Assembly (NCBI RefSeq): GCF_008831285.2
Contig: NC_045138.2
Span: forward strand, 14,706,571 to 14,770,570
DNA from: Nymphaea colorata
Taxonomy: Eukaryota; Streptophyta; Magnoliopsida; Nymphaeales; Nymphaeaceae
Reading direction: 5' to 3'
DNA length: 64,000 nucleotides
Part shown: piece after piece, positions 23,842 to 35,400 of the stretch
Layout: each line of letters opens with the position of its first letter
Position numbering within the stretch: position 1 is the stretch's first letter
Position numbers and translations under genes: made by a program
Notes under the pieces: model-generated
What the model saw: only the letters and a program-made list of their open reading frames with translations
Databases searched by the model: none
What the model was told of the DNA's origin: nothing

Positions 23842-24290
23842 TCACTTCAGGCTTAGGTAAGGAGGTTGAAGTGGAGGAATTGATTTGTACGCTGGGGGCA
23901 GTGATGGTGTCGATCTATAGGCTGGAGGCAGTGGGAGTAAACTATAAGCAGGTGGTGAAGGTAGAAGGTTTATAAACAGGAGGTGGTGGTGGAGAGTTGT
24001 AAGTTGTAAACTGCTGGGGTTTGAGGTGGGTTGGGCTATGGAGTGGACGGCTACTGAACTGGTGTTGGTAGTGGTGGTCCCGGTCCGTATAAAGCCAGTG
24101 TTCTTGGGATGGTGAAGGAACACTGTAACCAGGAAATAGATGGTGGGGGCAGCAGGGGGCGAAGAGGAAGTTCAAGGTCAAAGAGTACCAGCTACCATTA
24201 GCTTCTGTGGCTAACATAGCGAGGACAAGGCCCCAAGGATGTTAGAGAAGAGTTTCTCTTGTATTGCACCCATGGCTGATCTCCGGCCAA
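23842..24290 (-). pseudogene. broken proline-rich (extensin-like) cell-wall protein gene
   Basis: The minus strand encodes short proline-rich units typical of cell-wall hydroxyproline-rich proteins: PPPPPVYKP, LPSPPAYS, LPPAYRS, LPPAYKS, LQPPYLSLK. They fall in two reading frames, the change lying near 23940, so the gene looks frame-shifted. Near 24190-24240 a hydrophobic run (HPWGLVLAMLATEANGSWYS) resembles the end of a signal peptide but is not joined in frame to a clear start. It could be a small intact protein in one frame, but I favour a decayed gene. The assignment rests on composition and repeats, not on a named homologue. Confidence 0.4.
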
Positions 24291-26096
24291 GTTGCAGTTT
24301 CTGGTCTGGTGGCTGTTCACCCTTTTACATATAATTCTGAGGATGCAGGCTGAAATAAGCTACGCCACCTTGCTGCGAAGTTCTTTGTCAAGAAAAAGGA
24401 AAACTACATTGGAGAACAACTGAAGTTACATGTGCCTTCTCGGTTGGTTGGAAGTCCAGAATAAAGCAACTATACAGCTCATCTGTGGAGATATTCATGA
24501 AAACAGTCGTCTGGTTTTGGCTGTTTTTCATCAGTTTAGTTTCATCAAACCCTGATCATGTACGGTGAAGTCTTCCCAGTTTCAACTTTCAAGGTTTCTT
24601 ATCTATTCTGAGTGTCAGACACTAATCGATGGTTGGGAATGTGGGTGCTCACACTGTACTGGCATCAATATTTTGTAACCCATTTTCAGGTAACGTTTCA
24701 GAAAAGAAGCTGAATGTTTGATGTTGTTAAACACACTTCATTTTTTATGCCATTAATGAAAAGCCGATATTTTGTCATTTTGACATCAAACATTAGCTAA
24801 TTGAGCTAAATTGGCCAAAATTTCCTGAAGAAGCTTTTCTCTGCCAACACTGGTCGGTGCCTTTTCTTTTTTTTGTCTCTCTTTTGCACAGATAAGTTGA
24901 AAAGTTGAAGCTGGATGGATCCTTACAGTTTATGCCAACAAAGACGGCACCATGAGTATTGATTTAGTTATTGATGTTCTTCAACCTGAAGGTCCCAAAT
25001 CCAACCCCCTAACCGGACGAAAATGGCGATTATTAGCGAAGGGTAACTTTTACGTACCTTTAATGGCAAATGAAAATTTGTGTCCTATATAAATGAAAAT
25101 TTGTGTTCTTTATACTGGAAGACCCAAGTGTTCAGCATTTACAATCATTTTGGTGACAGATGGAAGTTCGAGGACCTTTCTGATCAACATGGAAAAGGCC
25201 CAAGTGTTCACCACATGTCAAGAACTTATCCACATCTGAACATTAAAAAAACCTGAGGTGTATCTTTGACATTGTCTGTCAATATTATTGCTGAAAGTTG
25301 GCAATAGATCATGAAATCTTAAGCCACGTAAGAGCATGCGACTCTCTAATGGAGGACCCTCTGGATTTGTTCCTATTACGGAATATGCAGTTAAGCCTAC
25401 CTTTCATGAATCTACATAGTGTAGGCTTACTGTGATCAGAACTTGAATTTGGGCTATTGAGTTAATCTGCCTGCACTCCGACCCTACACTGAAACCTAGC
25501 TTAACCATGTTTTTTCTAAGTTAAGCCTGCAGCCAAATGGAGACTAGCTTCTTTTGAATTCAAAAATTGATCAAGTCCAACCGACGTCAAAAACCCATTA
25601 GCTTAATAATGAGTATGAATCCATATTGTTTGAATTGAAAATATTATCTAATTTTGAAACAAAGCATGTATTTCTACAATTTTCTATCACCTGTGCTGAT
25701 CCTTAATTAACATATTGAATATGGTAAATCAAGAAAATTTTAAAAGCCATTAATAGGCAGGAAATATTAATATTTTTTATACGGTTTCTGGGATAATACG
25801 AGATTGGTGAAATCAACGATATTCTGAAGATCTCGCCCTTATATTTATTCACGTAATATTTAGTAGGAGTCATCCGAATATTTGAAGTGCTTACAGAAGT
25901 TTTCACTGAAATCAGGACAATCGAAGCCGTGGTAGGGTCCCGCAGAAATTCTCCACCCCCTCATCTTTCCTTAGCTGTCCATCTCAATGATGGACGGTCG
26001 ATAAACCTCCATTTGATGATCATGAGACGAATACCGGAGAGAAAACCGCCATTTTGTGCAGCAGCTCGCAGATGAAAGGAGGAGAGGGCGCGAAGA

Positions 26097-28237
26097 ATGG
26101 CAATGATGAAAGTGGAAGACGGTGAGGAAGATATCTCCGGGAGGGTGGTGGGCCACTATCTGGTAATCAATAGAATTGGTGCTGGTAACAGCGCAGTGGT
26201 TTGGAGGGCAGAGCACGCGATCAGCGGCAGAAGGGTTGCGCTGAAGAGGGTGGACCTCTCCATGCTCAACAGGAGGCTCAGGGAGTCTTTGGATTGTGAG
26301 CTCGCGTTCTTGGCCAAGGTTGATCACCCGAACATCATCCGGCTGATTGAAGTCTTCGAGGTTAGACTTGTCTCTGTGCTTTCTTGTCAAATTCGAGTGC
26401 CCAGTTCTCGTTTTGTGAAGGAAGTTTGCGTTTGGGGGCTAATTCTCATGTTGGTTGTTGAGTTTTCAACCGAAATTGGAGGTTTCTTGGTGTTGATGGA
26501 TCGGAATTTGATGTTGTTGGAGGAGTGATAACTGATAAGTGGTTGTGGAGTCTTTGATGGATATTTAAGAAGGTGGAGTTCAACGTGAAATAAATGGTTG
26601 ATTTTGTTCAAGTGAACTTGGTTGTGGTGATATCTGATGGTTGAATCCTGTAATTTTCTGATGCTTTCTGTTACATCAAATTATTGATGAGATCGAATTG
26701 GGTAGTGAGTCTAGTGACCCGATTAGCTGTTTCTGCTGTTGAGGAATTGAAAGGGTTTTGTCTTGAACAGGGAATCTAATTGTGGCTGTTAAATACTTGC
26801 GAAATGTAGCTTAAATGGTGGGTTAAGTGATTATGGAACCTAGGTCAGTAACAACTTGCTGCAGTGTGGTTTTTGTGATGCAAGTAATACTTGCACCATC
26901 GGTATAGTAATTTTCTACGTGTGTTAGTGACCGTAAAATGCTATTTTATGGCATTTGATAGCCAACGAATAAATCATTTTTCGTCCTCAACGTAGCATAT
27001 TGAAGCTTCTACTCAATTTGGTGCTTGCTTCAACTTCATCAGAATATTAGTAGACGAAAATGTAAAATTGTTTGTTCTAGAAAAGAGCCTTCTATAGAAA
27101 ATATTGTTGTTCTGATACTTGATCATGGCTTTACCTTTACTTTCATGTAGGCTAGTAAATATTTGTTCCTTGTCTTGGAGTTCTGTGCTGGGGGAGACTT
27201 GTCTTCTTACATTCAGCGGAATGGCATGGTTTCAGAACAAATTGCAAGAACATTTTTACGGCAACTTGGTAATCCCTTCTCTTATATGGTGTGTGGAATA
27301 TGTTTTGTTTGATACAGACGAGCTACTGGACAGTTGGTAAAAACTGATCTGTGTTTTCCAGCTACTGGTTATGAGGTCCTACATGCTCACCACGTTATTC
27401 ACCGGGATTTGAAGCCAGAAGTATGGAAACATTTTTTCATTCAATACTTCCCTGTAGAACGATCATGTATTTGAGGTTGTGCTTGAGCAATTCTTTTCTT
27501 GTCGCAGAACATTCTCCTCTCTACACCAAATTGTGATGCTGTGCTAAAAATATCAGACTTTGGCCTGTCAAGGTTATTTAAGAAACCTCTTGGAGTTCTT
27601 TTTCAGCATTACAATTTGTCAGCAAAGAAAAAGGAATGAAACGGTTTCAACTTTCAACTGTATTACAGGACTATAGGTCCAGGTGATAATGCAGAGACTG
27701 TTTGTGGATCTCCTCTATACATGGCTCCAGAAGTCTTGCAGTTTCAAAAGTATGATGAGAAGGTATATTCTATATTTTTGCGTATTTGCTAAGTCGATTG
27801 AACGATGCATTTCAGGTTCTTGTTTTGTAGGTCGATTTGTGGAGTCTTGGTGTCATTGCCTTCGAGCTTTTAAATGGGTATCCACCCTTTAAAGGGAGAA
27901 ACAATGTTCAGGTATCTCTGCTACGCCAGCTCCTTTGTTTTCCGTCATCCAGTTCCTTTCTAACATGTATCTTTCTTGATATGACTCACTACAGCTGCTC
28001 CAGGGTATCACCAACTCTACGAGGCTTCCATTTTCAGAACTCATTCTCCCGAAGCTGCATCCTGATTGCGTGGAGATGTGTACAAGGTTACTGTGTAAAA
28101 ACCCAGGTTTGTTGATGAACTTATAAGATGATTCACATATAGAAGATCATCTTCGGACCCTGATGTGGATGACTAACTTTGCAGACAACCGGTTGTCCTT
28201 CGAAGAATTTTATCATCACAAATTCCTGAACAAATGA
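26097..28237 (+). CDS. ATG1-family Ser/Thr kinase, kinase domain only (ATG1t-like)
   Basis: Eight exons: 26097-26360, 27151-27268, 27362-27420, 27508-27572, 27669-27762, 27831-27911, 27995-28106, 28185-28237. All junctions are GT-AG and phases agree; the product is 281 aa. Kinase motifs are complete: glycine loop [11 protein letters not shown], lysine in VALKRV, helix-C glutamate in CELAFL, HRDLKPEN, SDFGLS, APE in YMAPEV. The sequence best fits ATG1/ULK kinases, which start autophagy. The protein stops right after the kinase domain ([15 protein letters not shown]), so the long linker and C-terminal ATG13-binding region of canonical ATG1 are absent, as in Arabidopsis ATG1t (At1g49180), though that protein is longer. 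The stop lies 72 bp from the stop of the convergent MEF21-like gene, so no room for a long tail is seen. Close ATG starts at 26097 and 26106 are alternatives. Confidence 0.82.
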
Positions 28238-28309
28238 GCGGTGACTACGCATGCCAGATTCAAACTTCCCTCTATGGGGCGATCAGCATGACAAATTTGA
28301 TGTAGATAC

Positions 28310-29908
28310 TCATGTAACAATGTCTGCTGCTATCCTTAGTTCCTGATCTAATAGATGAAGCGTGTTGTAAATCTCTTCTGCTTGTGGGTATGAGCCTTCT
28401 CCTGCTACAAACTCCTGAACCAAATTATTGACCTCAATCAAGCTGCAACCTGGTGATCTATTCGTCTTCTTACTCCTCATCAATTTTCTGATTCGCGAAA
28501 CATCATCCCATTGGCGTTCAGCTGCATAAATATTGGACAACAATACATAGTTTCCCATGTCTTCTGGTTCAAGTTGGACAAGGTGCTCCATTGCTGTTAT
28601 TGCGATTCTAACATTTCCGTGAATCTTGCAAGCACTGAGCAGCGAGCCCCATATGGCTGCATCTGGTTCTATTGGCATGTCCTGTATGAATTCAAGAGCA
28701 GAATCAAGTTGGCCATTACGTCCAAGAAGGTCAACGAGACATCCATAATGTTCAACCTTAGGATTGATACGATGGTCCTTCATCATGGACTCAAAATAAT
28801 GTAGTCCGTCATAAAGAAGTCCACCATGAACACAGGCAGAGAGAACGCCAAGGAACGTAATACTGTTGGGTTCCACCCCAGCTACTTTCATTTCATGAAA
28901 GAGTTGGATGGCTACTTGGCTTTGGCTATGGTGTGCAAAGCCATTAATTATGGTGCTCCATGAGATGACATCTCTTTCAGGCATTTGAACAAACAATTCG
29001 CCCGCTTCCTCGATTCTTCCACATTTTACGTACATCTCAATCAGTGCATTACATATGCAAATATTACGTAGGAAATTGTGCCTATCCGCATAGACATGTA
29101 TCCATCTTCCAAGTTCAAGGGCACCTGACTGTGCACAAGCTGGTAGCACAGAAACAATGCTGGTCTCATCAGGTTTTAGTTCAGCAAGCTGCATTTGATG
29201 AAACACCTGCAACGCTTCGCGATAATAGTTGCTTCTTGCATAGCCAGATACCATCGCGGTCCAAGAGATTATCGTTCTCTCCGGCATTGTGGCAAAGACT
29301 TCTTTGGCCTTGCTCATATTTCCCGTTCCAGCATATCCGGAAAGAAGGGTATTCCAGGAGACAGTATCTCTGTGAGACATTTCAACAAACGCTTGCTGTG
29401 CAGCGTCTAGGCTGCCACATTTTGCATACATGTCTAAGAGAGCGTTTTGGACATAAGAATGCTTTGCAAGACCCAATTTGCAGATATGGCCATGAATCTG
29501 GTTGCCGAGATGGAGGTGTAGAAGACCAGCAGAGGACTTAAGTGCGAAGGGGAAGGTGAATCTGTCTGGCAAGATTGGTCTTCCATTTTGTGAGTCTGCG
29601 AGCATCTGCTTATAGACTGAAATGGCTTCACTGAAAAATCTGTTGTTGCTGTAAACTCTGATCATGGCATTATACAAGAAGATATTTGGTGCTAGTACTT
29701 GCTTGAAGATCAAGGATGCATAGTCGGTGCCGTCATTGGTGTCACAAAAGTCTAATATTTTGGTCATTAAGAAGTTGCTCTGGGAGAGACCTATCTTAAC
29801 GATATGGGCATGGGTCTGCTTCAGATGCTTAATGTCTCTGCAGCTCTGTAATATGGGTGCAACTTGATTTTCCAAGTCTCGGACAACAGAAATGAAACAG
29901 TTTCTCAT
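28310..29908 (-). CDS. MEF21: PLS-class PPR protein, mitochondrial editing factor 21-like
   Basis: Intronless, 532 aa from the preferred start, against about 534 for Arabidopsis MEF21 (At2g20540). Tandem PPR motifs of P, L and S type run through the protein (for example YNAMIRVYSNNRFFSEAISV, ISWTAMVSGYARSNYYREAL). They are followed by an E/E+ region (GNYVLLSNIYAAERQWDDVS, CSLIEVNNLVQEFVAGE) and no DYW domain. The start VVRDLENQVAPILQSC and EPEDMGNYVLLSNIYA are strongly MEF21-like. The family directs C-to-U RNA editing in mitochondria by binding a site and recruiting a DYW deaminase. The ORF is open upstream to an ATG at 30004, but that lies inside the divergent PPR gene and the extra 32 residues have no counterpart. 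The start codon is 8 bp from that gene's start. The edited site in this plant is not known. Confidence 0.9.
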   Translation of the reverse strand: MRNCFISVVRDLENQVAPILQSCRDIKHLKQTHAHIVKIGLSQSNFLMTKILDFCDTNDGTDYASLIFKQVLAPNIFLYNAMIRVYSNNRFFSEAISVYKQMLADSQNGRPILPDRFTFPFALKSSAGLLHLHLGNQIHGHICKLGLAKHSYVQNALLDMYAKCGSLDAAQQAFVEMSHRDTVSWNTLLSGYAGTGNMSKAKEVFATMPERTIISWTAMVSGYARSNYYREALQVFHQMQLAELKPDETSIVSVLPACAQSGALELGRWIHVYADRHNFLRNICICNALIEMYVKCGRIEEAGELFVQMPERDVISWSTIINGFAHHSQSQVAIQLFHEMKVAGVEPNSITFLGVLSACVHGGLLYDGLHYFESMMKDHRINPKVEHYGCLVDLLGRNGQLDSALEFIQDMPIEPDAAIWGSLLSACKIHGNVRIAITAMEHLVQLEPEDMGNYVLLSNIYAAERQWDDVSRIRKLMRSKKTNRSPGCSLIEVNNLVQEFVAGEGSYPQAEEIYNTLHLLDQELRIAADIVT

Positions 29909-29916
29909 CGACAGCG
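29909..29916. promoter_or_regulatory. 8-bp gap between divergent PPR start codons
   Basis: CGACAGCG is all that separates the ATG of the minus PPR gene (29906-29908) from the ATG of the plus PPR gene (29917-29919). Unless both mRNAs lack leaders, each promoter and leader must lie inside the other gene's coding region, so the two transcripts overlap in antisense. Confidence 0.7.
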
Positions 29917-31965
29917 ATGGCGGAAGAGAACAAGAGATTCGCGCCGCTTCTGAGGTCCTGCGCAAAATTGGGGCTGCTAGCTCAAGGAATGCAGATCCAT
30001 GCAATGCTCCTGAAGCTGAGAAATGAGTTTGATCTTGTAATGAACAACACGCTGGTGGATATGTATGCTAAATGCCGGAAACCAGATGTTGCACAAAAGG
30101 TGTTTGATATGATGCCTGAGAGAAATGTGGTCTCCTGGACTGTCCTCATCAATGGATATTTGCAACAAGGAAGGCCTTGTGGTTCACTTTCTCTGTTTTC
30201 TGATATGAGTGTTGCAGGGGTCAGACCAAATGAATTCACATTTTCGTTAAACCTGAAAGCCTGTGCATCCCTCGGTCTTCCTGCTCATGGCATGCAGATA
30301 CATGATCTGTGCGTGAAGACTGGCTTCGAAGGGTACGCAGTTGTGAGCAATGCACTTATTGATATGTATGCCAAAACTGGTGTTCTTCAGGATGCGGTAA
30401 AAGTGTTTGAGAAAATGCGAATGCGAAATCTCATTTCTTGGAATACCATGATTGCAGCATATGTACATTGTGGCCAGGAGAAGAATTCCTTTTCAGCATT
30501 CAGAGAGATGCAAAAGGAAGGCGAGATACCGGACGAGTTTACATTATCAAGCCTCTTGAAGGCTAGCGGCAGTCTTGGCTCCCTTGAAAGGGGACTGCGG
30601 ATCCATGCCGCTGTAATCACATTAGGGTTTTCAAAGAGTACAATATTGGCTAGTGCACTCATCGATCTCTATGTTAAGTGCCGGTCCCTCACTGAAGCAC
30701 GTAGTGTTTTTGAGGCGAGCCCGCAAAAGAACGTAGTTTCATGGACAGCAATGCTTGTTGGCTATGCTCAAGAAGCACGGATGATGGAGGCAATGGAGTT
30801 GTTTAGCCGACTTCGGCGAAGTGAAATCCAGATAGATAATTTTGTCATCTCTAGCTTGGTTGGGTCATTTGCAGATTTTGCGTTGGTAGAACTTGGCAAA
30901 CAATTCCACGGGTATACCATCAAGAACCTTTCTGGTTCAGATGTTTCTGTGATCAATTCCATTGTCGATATGTATATCAAATGTGGCATGATACCTGAAG
31001 CAGAACAGTTATTCAATGAAATGCCTGAAAAGAATGTAATCTCATGGACTGTGATGATTACAGGCTACGGGAAACATGGCCATGGCAAGAAGGCAATCGG
31101 TCTGTTTAATGAAATGGAAGCGCAAGGAACCAAGCCAGACGAAGTCACCTTCTTGGCAGTCCTCTCAGCCTGCGGTCATGCTGGGCTCCTGGAAGAAGGT
31201 CGAATGTACTTCACAAAATTAACGGAACAGTTTGGTTTCCAAGCCAAGCAAGAGCATTATGCATGTATGGTGGATCTGCTTGGCCGGGCCGGATGTTTAA
31301 AGGAAGCAAAGAATTTGATACACAGTATGCCAGTTGAACCAAGCTGCGCTGTGTGGCAGACATTGCTTGGAGCTTGCAGGATTCATAGGGATGTGGACTT
31401 GGGTAAAGAAGTGGGAGAAATTCTATTAATGTTGGACAGCAGGAATCCTGTGAATTATGTGGTTTTGTCCAATCTTTACGCTGAGGTAGGTCTGTGGAAG
31501 GAATGTGAAATTATAAGGGAAAAGATGAAGATAAAGGGGCTGAAAAAGGAAGCAGGCTGGAGCTGGATAGAAATTGGCAAGGAGGTACATTTCTTCTATG
31601 GAGGGGATGACTCACACCCTCTATTCAAAGAAATCCATGAGGCCTTGACTGAGGTGACAGGAAAGATAAAGGAAATGGGTTACATTGTAGGAGTGAGGTT
31701 TTCTTTACATGATGTAGATGCAGAGTCCAAGGAAGAAAACCTAAAGCTGCACAGCGAGAAGCTAGCCATTGGGCTGGGGATTGTGCTTGGGTTTGGTGGG
31801 ACAGGAGAAGTTATTAGGGTTTTCAAGAACTTGAGGGTTTGTGGGGATTGCCATGAGTTCTTGAAGGGAGTTTCAAGAATATTGGGGAGAGAAATACTGG
31901 TAAGAGATGCCAACAGGTTCCATAGTTTTTATAACGGAGCATGCAGTTGTGGTGACTATTGGTGA
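29917..31965 (+). CDS. DYW-class PPR protein (At3g15130-like)
   Basis: Intronless, 682 aa, against about 689 for Arabidopsis At3g15130 (PCMP-H86), which it resembles along its length: RNVVSWTVLINGYL, PNEFTFSLNLKAC, VDMYIKCGMIPEAE, VISWTVMITGYGKHG, GLKKEAGWSWIEI. PPR motifs fill about residues 5-500. Then come E/E+ motifs and a complete DYW cytidine-deaminase domain, with the zinc/catalytic HSEKLAIGLG, the CGDC pair and the ending HSFYNGACSCGDYW. The family performs C-to-U RNA editing in mitochondria or plastids. I see no obvious transit peptide at the chosen start, yet there is no room for a longer one without running into the divergent MEF21-like gene. The plus frame upstream was not examined further. 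Confidence 0.9.
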   Translation: MAEENKRFAPLLRSCAKLGLLAQGMQIHAMLLKLRNEFDLVMNNTLVDMYAKCRKPDVAQKVFDMMPERNVVSWTVLINGYLQQGRPCGSLSLFSDMSVAGVRPNEFTFSLNLKACASLGLPAHGMQIHDLCVKTGFEGYAVVSNALIDMYAKTGVLQDAVKVFEKMRMRNLISWNTMIAAYVHCGQEKNSFSAFREMQKEGEIPDEFTLSSLLKASGSLGSLERGLRIHAAVITLGFSKSTILASALIDLYVKCRSLTEARSVFEASPQKNVVSWTAMLVGYAQEARMMEAMELFSRLRRSEIQIDNFVISSLVGSFADFALVELGKQFHGYTIKNLSGSDVSVINSIVDMYIKCGMIPEAEQLFNEMPEKNVISWTVMITGYGKHGHGKKAIGLFNEMEAQGTKPDEVTFLAVLSACGHAGLLEEGRMYFTKLTEQFGFQAKQEHYACMVDLLGRAGCLKEAKNLIHSMPVEPSCAVWQTLLGACRIHRDVDLGKEVGEILLMLDSRNPVNYVVLSNLYAEVGLWKECEIIREKMKIKGLKKEAGWSWIEIGKEVHFFYGGDDSHPLFKEIHEALTEVTGKIKEMGYIVGVRFSLHDVDAESKEENLKLHSEKLAIGLGIVLGFGGTGEVIRVFKNLRVCGDCHEFLKGVSRILGREILVRDANRFHSFYNGACSCGDYW

Positions 31966-32421
31966 CCTACTACAGGCTTGGATCTTGCGTTTATCACCAA
32001 AAGCTTTCCTCCTCGACCTTTATCTTGTACACCCGTTGTATTGGCTTGTGCAAGGAGTGATATATAATTTAAACTATTATCGCCCACCTGACAGCGAAGG
32101 CCTACCTCCAACGTCAACCGCTTTGAGTCTCGTCTTAGTGCGACATCTATTCTAGCTTTTAGTGGAAGAGAACCATGTGTATCACCAAGTACGTTGTTGA
32201 CATAAAACCTTCTCTCTCTCTCTCTGTGCTCATATTAAACTTTGCGTTGAGGAAGAACCCTGGCAGTAAAACTAATATTAGAGAACATTGAGCCTAATGT
32301 TTATACCAAAAATTAGAGAACAATGAGTGGCCAAAAGCTACAGCAGACCCTGAAAATGATCAGCAAAGGATAAAAACAAAGTGGGTCCAAAGATATGCAG
32401 ACAATCTCGCCAACTTTCACC
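31966..32421. other. shared 3' region of convergent DYW-PPR and NSR-like genes
   Basis: A 456-bp gap between two convergent stop codons, so it must hold both 3'UTRs. It contains a short CT run near 32210-32225. No gene was seen. Confidence 0.6.
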
Positions 32422-35400
32422 TCATCGCCCGCTGCGGGGGCCCATGCCACTGCCAGATCTTGGTCCAGGATGCCGTGCAAACTGCATCCTTAGAACTGGT
32501 GAATTTTGATCTTGTTCATCCATTTTGTAACCTGAGTTGAAAGATAAAAACCTATTATGCTCGTATTGTCCAGAAAGGGGAAATATTCAATACAGGCTCT
32601 TCCCTCAGGAAAGTTTCACCGAACAACATTTCAATTTTTCTGAAAGAAAACTCAAAAAATATCTACAGTGGCATGAATAATCGTATCTATAATTCAAAGA
32701 AAAAAACCACAGCCACAGCCCTGTTGTTGGATTGAAAAGATTAAGCCCTAACAAATTCCTACTTTCATTTGTCAATGTTTTCTGTCCAAAATATCCTACT
32801 CGTTTTTTCATAATTAAGCTCAAACATACCACATTTTGCAACAAGAATATCACATCGTGGAGAAAAAATTCCTGGTTCTGCTCAGGTCATTTCACCATAA
32901 TTACAATTCATCCTTCCAACCGCATAACAATTTTCCCACAACACATGTTCATCATCTAGCTTCCTCTTCCTCCAGTGAAAGAATCCCAAACCATGCATGC
33001 CACATCTAGTGGGAGGAAAGGGAAGCAGCAGCCTATATTTGGCCAGAAAAGGTTTGTCTATACTAGTAAAGTGCGCAGGTCAAAAATGAATAATGGATGC
33101 CTTTACCTAATTCATAGAGGACAGATTACAGAGGAGAAAATACTTATTTGGCTAACCAGAAACAGGCTTCAAATTCATACTCTACTGCTTCCAACTTTGA
33201 AATGACGTTACCTATTCTGTGAACGAGCTAGATCAATATAGGTCTACACTCTAGAGCTGAAAACTTATTCAACTTTGAGAGAGAGAGAGTTCTGTTGAAA
33301 ACAATGCAGCATTTAATGAGCTCAAGCTACGGCAGCACGAGATGAACAGCTCAAGCTAAGCTAGTGTGTTCTTTTCACAAAGGTAATTGAGAAAGGAATC
33401 TCACCGTGTAAGACACCCAGCGCAGTTGCAGCACAGTTAGCATTTACAAAGTCCACAAAACATAGAACAACAGGATTGCCGCCAGGCTGCAAGAACAAAG
33501 AAGCAGATATATAAGTCAAAAGTCAAACGGAAGCTAGGTACACATAAATCATGTTGAAAAGGTTAAACCACGACAACAACAGATAGGACTACAAATAAAT
33601 AAAAGCATGAACGAAATCCACATCATAAGTTCCTCAAATGAAAAAAGTAAATCATGTCAAATCTACCCCTCCTAATGACTAATCAAACACGTTGTCTGCA
33701 CTCTGCACTAATGGTGAGGCAACCTGATGTAGGAGCTGAACCCAAGGGGGCCCCAAGATCCATTTGGACCTAATCGTGTTAGGATTAGAATTGTCTTCTT
33801 AGATTATGAATGCACTTCTTTTCTCGTCAATAAATAGATCATAGCTTCATTTCAATGGCAGTCCAGGTTTGATGAATGAAGATCTATTTGGGTTTTCTTG
33901 TTTCCTCTTCATTTGTTGTTTTTCAGGATAATTTTAGACAGTCGTACAGCTTAGCCTAGCTGATAGCCTGACAGTTTTGTTCCAAAAATCAGCTGTCCAT
34001 TTGATCATAACCAAACGACTCACTTAAGCATCTGTATTCTTTTCTCTTCACAGACATCTTCATATAGGATGTGCTTGACTATGCATTGACTGTACGCCAA
34101 ACAAGAGGACTCAATTCATTGCAACAACTGTAGAACATTTTGATTATATTTTAACCATCTAAAAGTATGTCTCATGCACAAATTACTAGCGTGGTCTATG
34201 ATTCTATTGTACATGTAAATATCTATTTCACAATGAGTACAATTATCCTGACATGTGCAACACTGTCCTAGACTTCTAGCATAAAAAGAAAAAATCCCAT
34301 TTTTAGCACCTACATTTCTTGGGTTCTTGGTCACAAGTCTCACTTCCTTGTAGCCGAGAAATGGCCTAAATATATCTACAACCTAGAGTCAAGGATGCAC
34401 ATATCCAGGAATCTAAGAAGTTTCTCGTTAGACCAAGAGACAAAAAGTAATAAAAAACAATTGATATACAAATCAAAGAACTGAAAGGATACGAGCAACT
34501 TCTCGCTGTGTGGAGTCAGATGGAAGGCCCTCAACGAAAAGAGTGCTAGAAGCATCTGGAGGAAGACGAACTTCTCGCTCAGGCCTTGCCACTAGATCGA
34601 CAGGAGGTTGGTTGTTGAACCCCATGTTTCTACTGTTTGCAGCAATGTCTGGAAGAACAAGACCTGAACCAAACATCATAACAGGATTGGCAGTAAGAGG
34701 CCCAGCCACCCCTTGACCACCAAAACCAGCAGCAGGCATATTTCTGGGTTCTCCAGACCCATGAGTAGAAATTGCCTGCAAAACAGAATCACAGTAAACA
34801 TTGCGGAAAAAACTAGAGATATACCATGACAAGGACGCCAAAAAAAATTTGGCATGGTACCCCATTCTGCAGATAACGGTCATATGATTCCATAATGGAT
34901 CTAGTATCTTTGACAACGTGAGCTGCAGCACGATTATCTTCACGTGCCAGATAACCAGACACCTCCTGACCACCAATTCCCATTTGGGTTCCGCCTCCAG
35001 GAGGTACAAAATCTAAAATCCATAAGCATGGATAAAACAAGTCAGTTCCTTTCAATAGGAAAATAAAAAGTATGGGAGAGAGAGAGAGGGAGGACAAGTG
35101 AATAGTACACTAGCAGCATCGCAAGGATTTGAAGAGACTAATGGCATAGTCACAAGAAGAAAAAAATGATGGAGTTCGCCAGTATTTAACTGACGAACAG
35201 GTCCCAAAGAAGGATTTTCTTTTGAAAAGAACCTCACAAAGGAAAAGGAAAATTCGTGATTGGAAGCCTGCACATTTTTTTTTAGTGGCCATACAAAAGC
35301 AAGCGTATTCCAGTTAGATTCGCGTAGGCAACCTAAATTCGTTTCAGCAATAACCAAGTTAATTAGAAAGACATCTTTTTGCCAGAAATCAGATTGTTAT

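Larger units (their letters stand above)
20365..26096. other. intergenic with tandem repeats and gene debris
   Basis: The first ~250 bp is probably the 3'UTR of the PHD-finger gene. Then follow a 43-bp tandem duplication, four diverged ~200-240-bp repeats (21.5-22.4 kb) and a broken proline-rich gene (23.8-24.2 kb). The remaining DNA shows short ORFs only. The promoter of the ATG1-like kinase should lie in the last few hundred bases. Confidence 0.5.

Noticed and set aside
29906-30004. Start of the minus-strand PPR protein at 30004
   Set aside because: The extra 32 residues have no counterpart in MEF21, and the start at 29908 gives almost exactly the family length.
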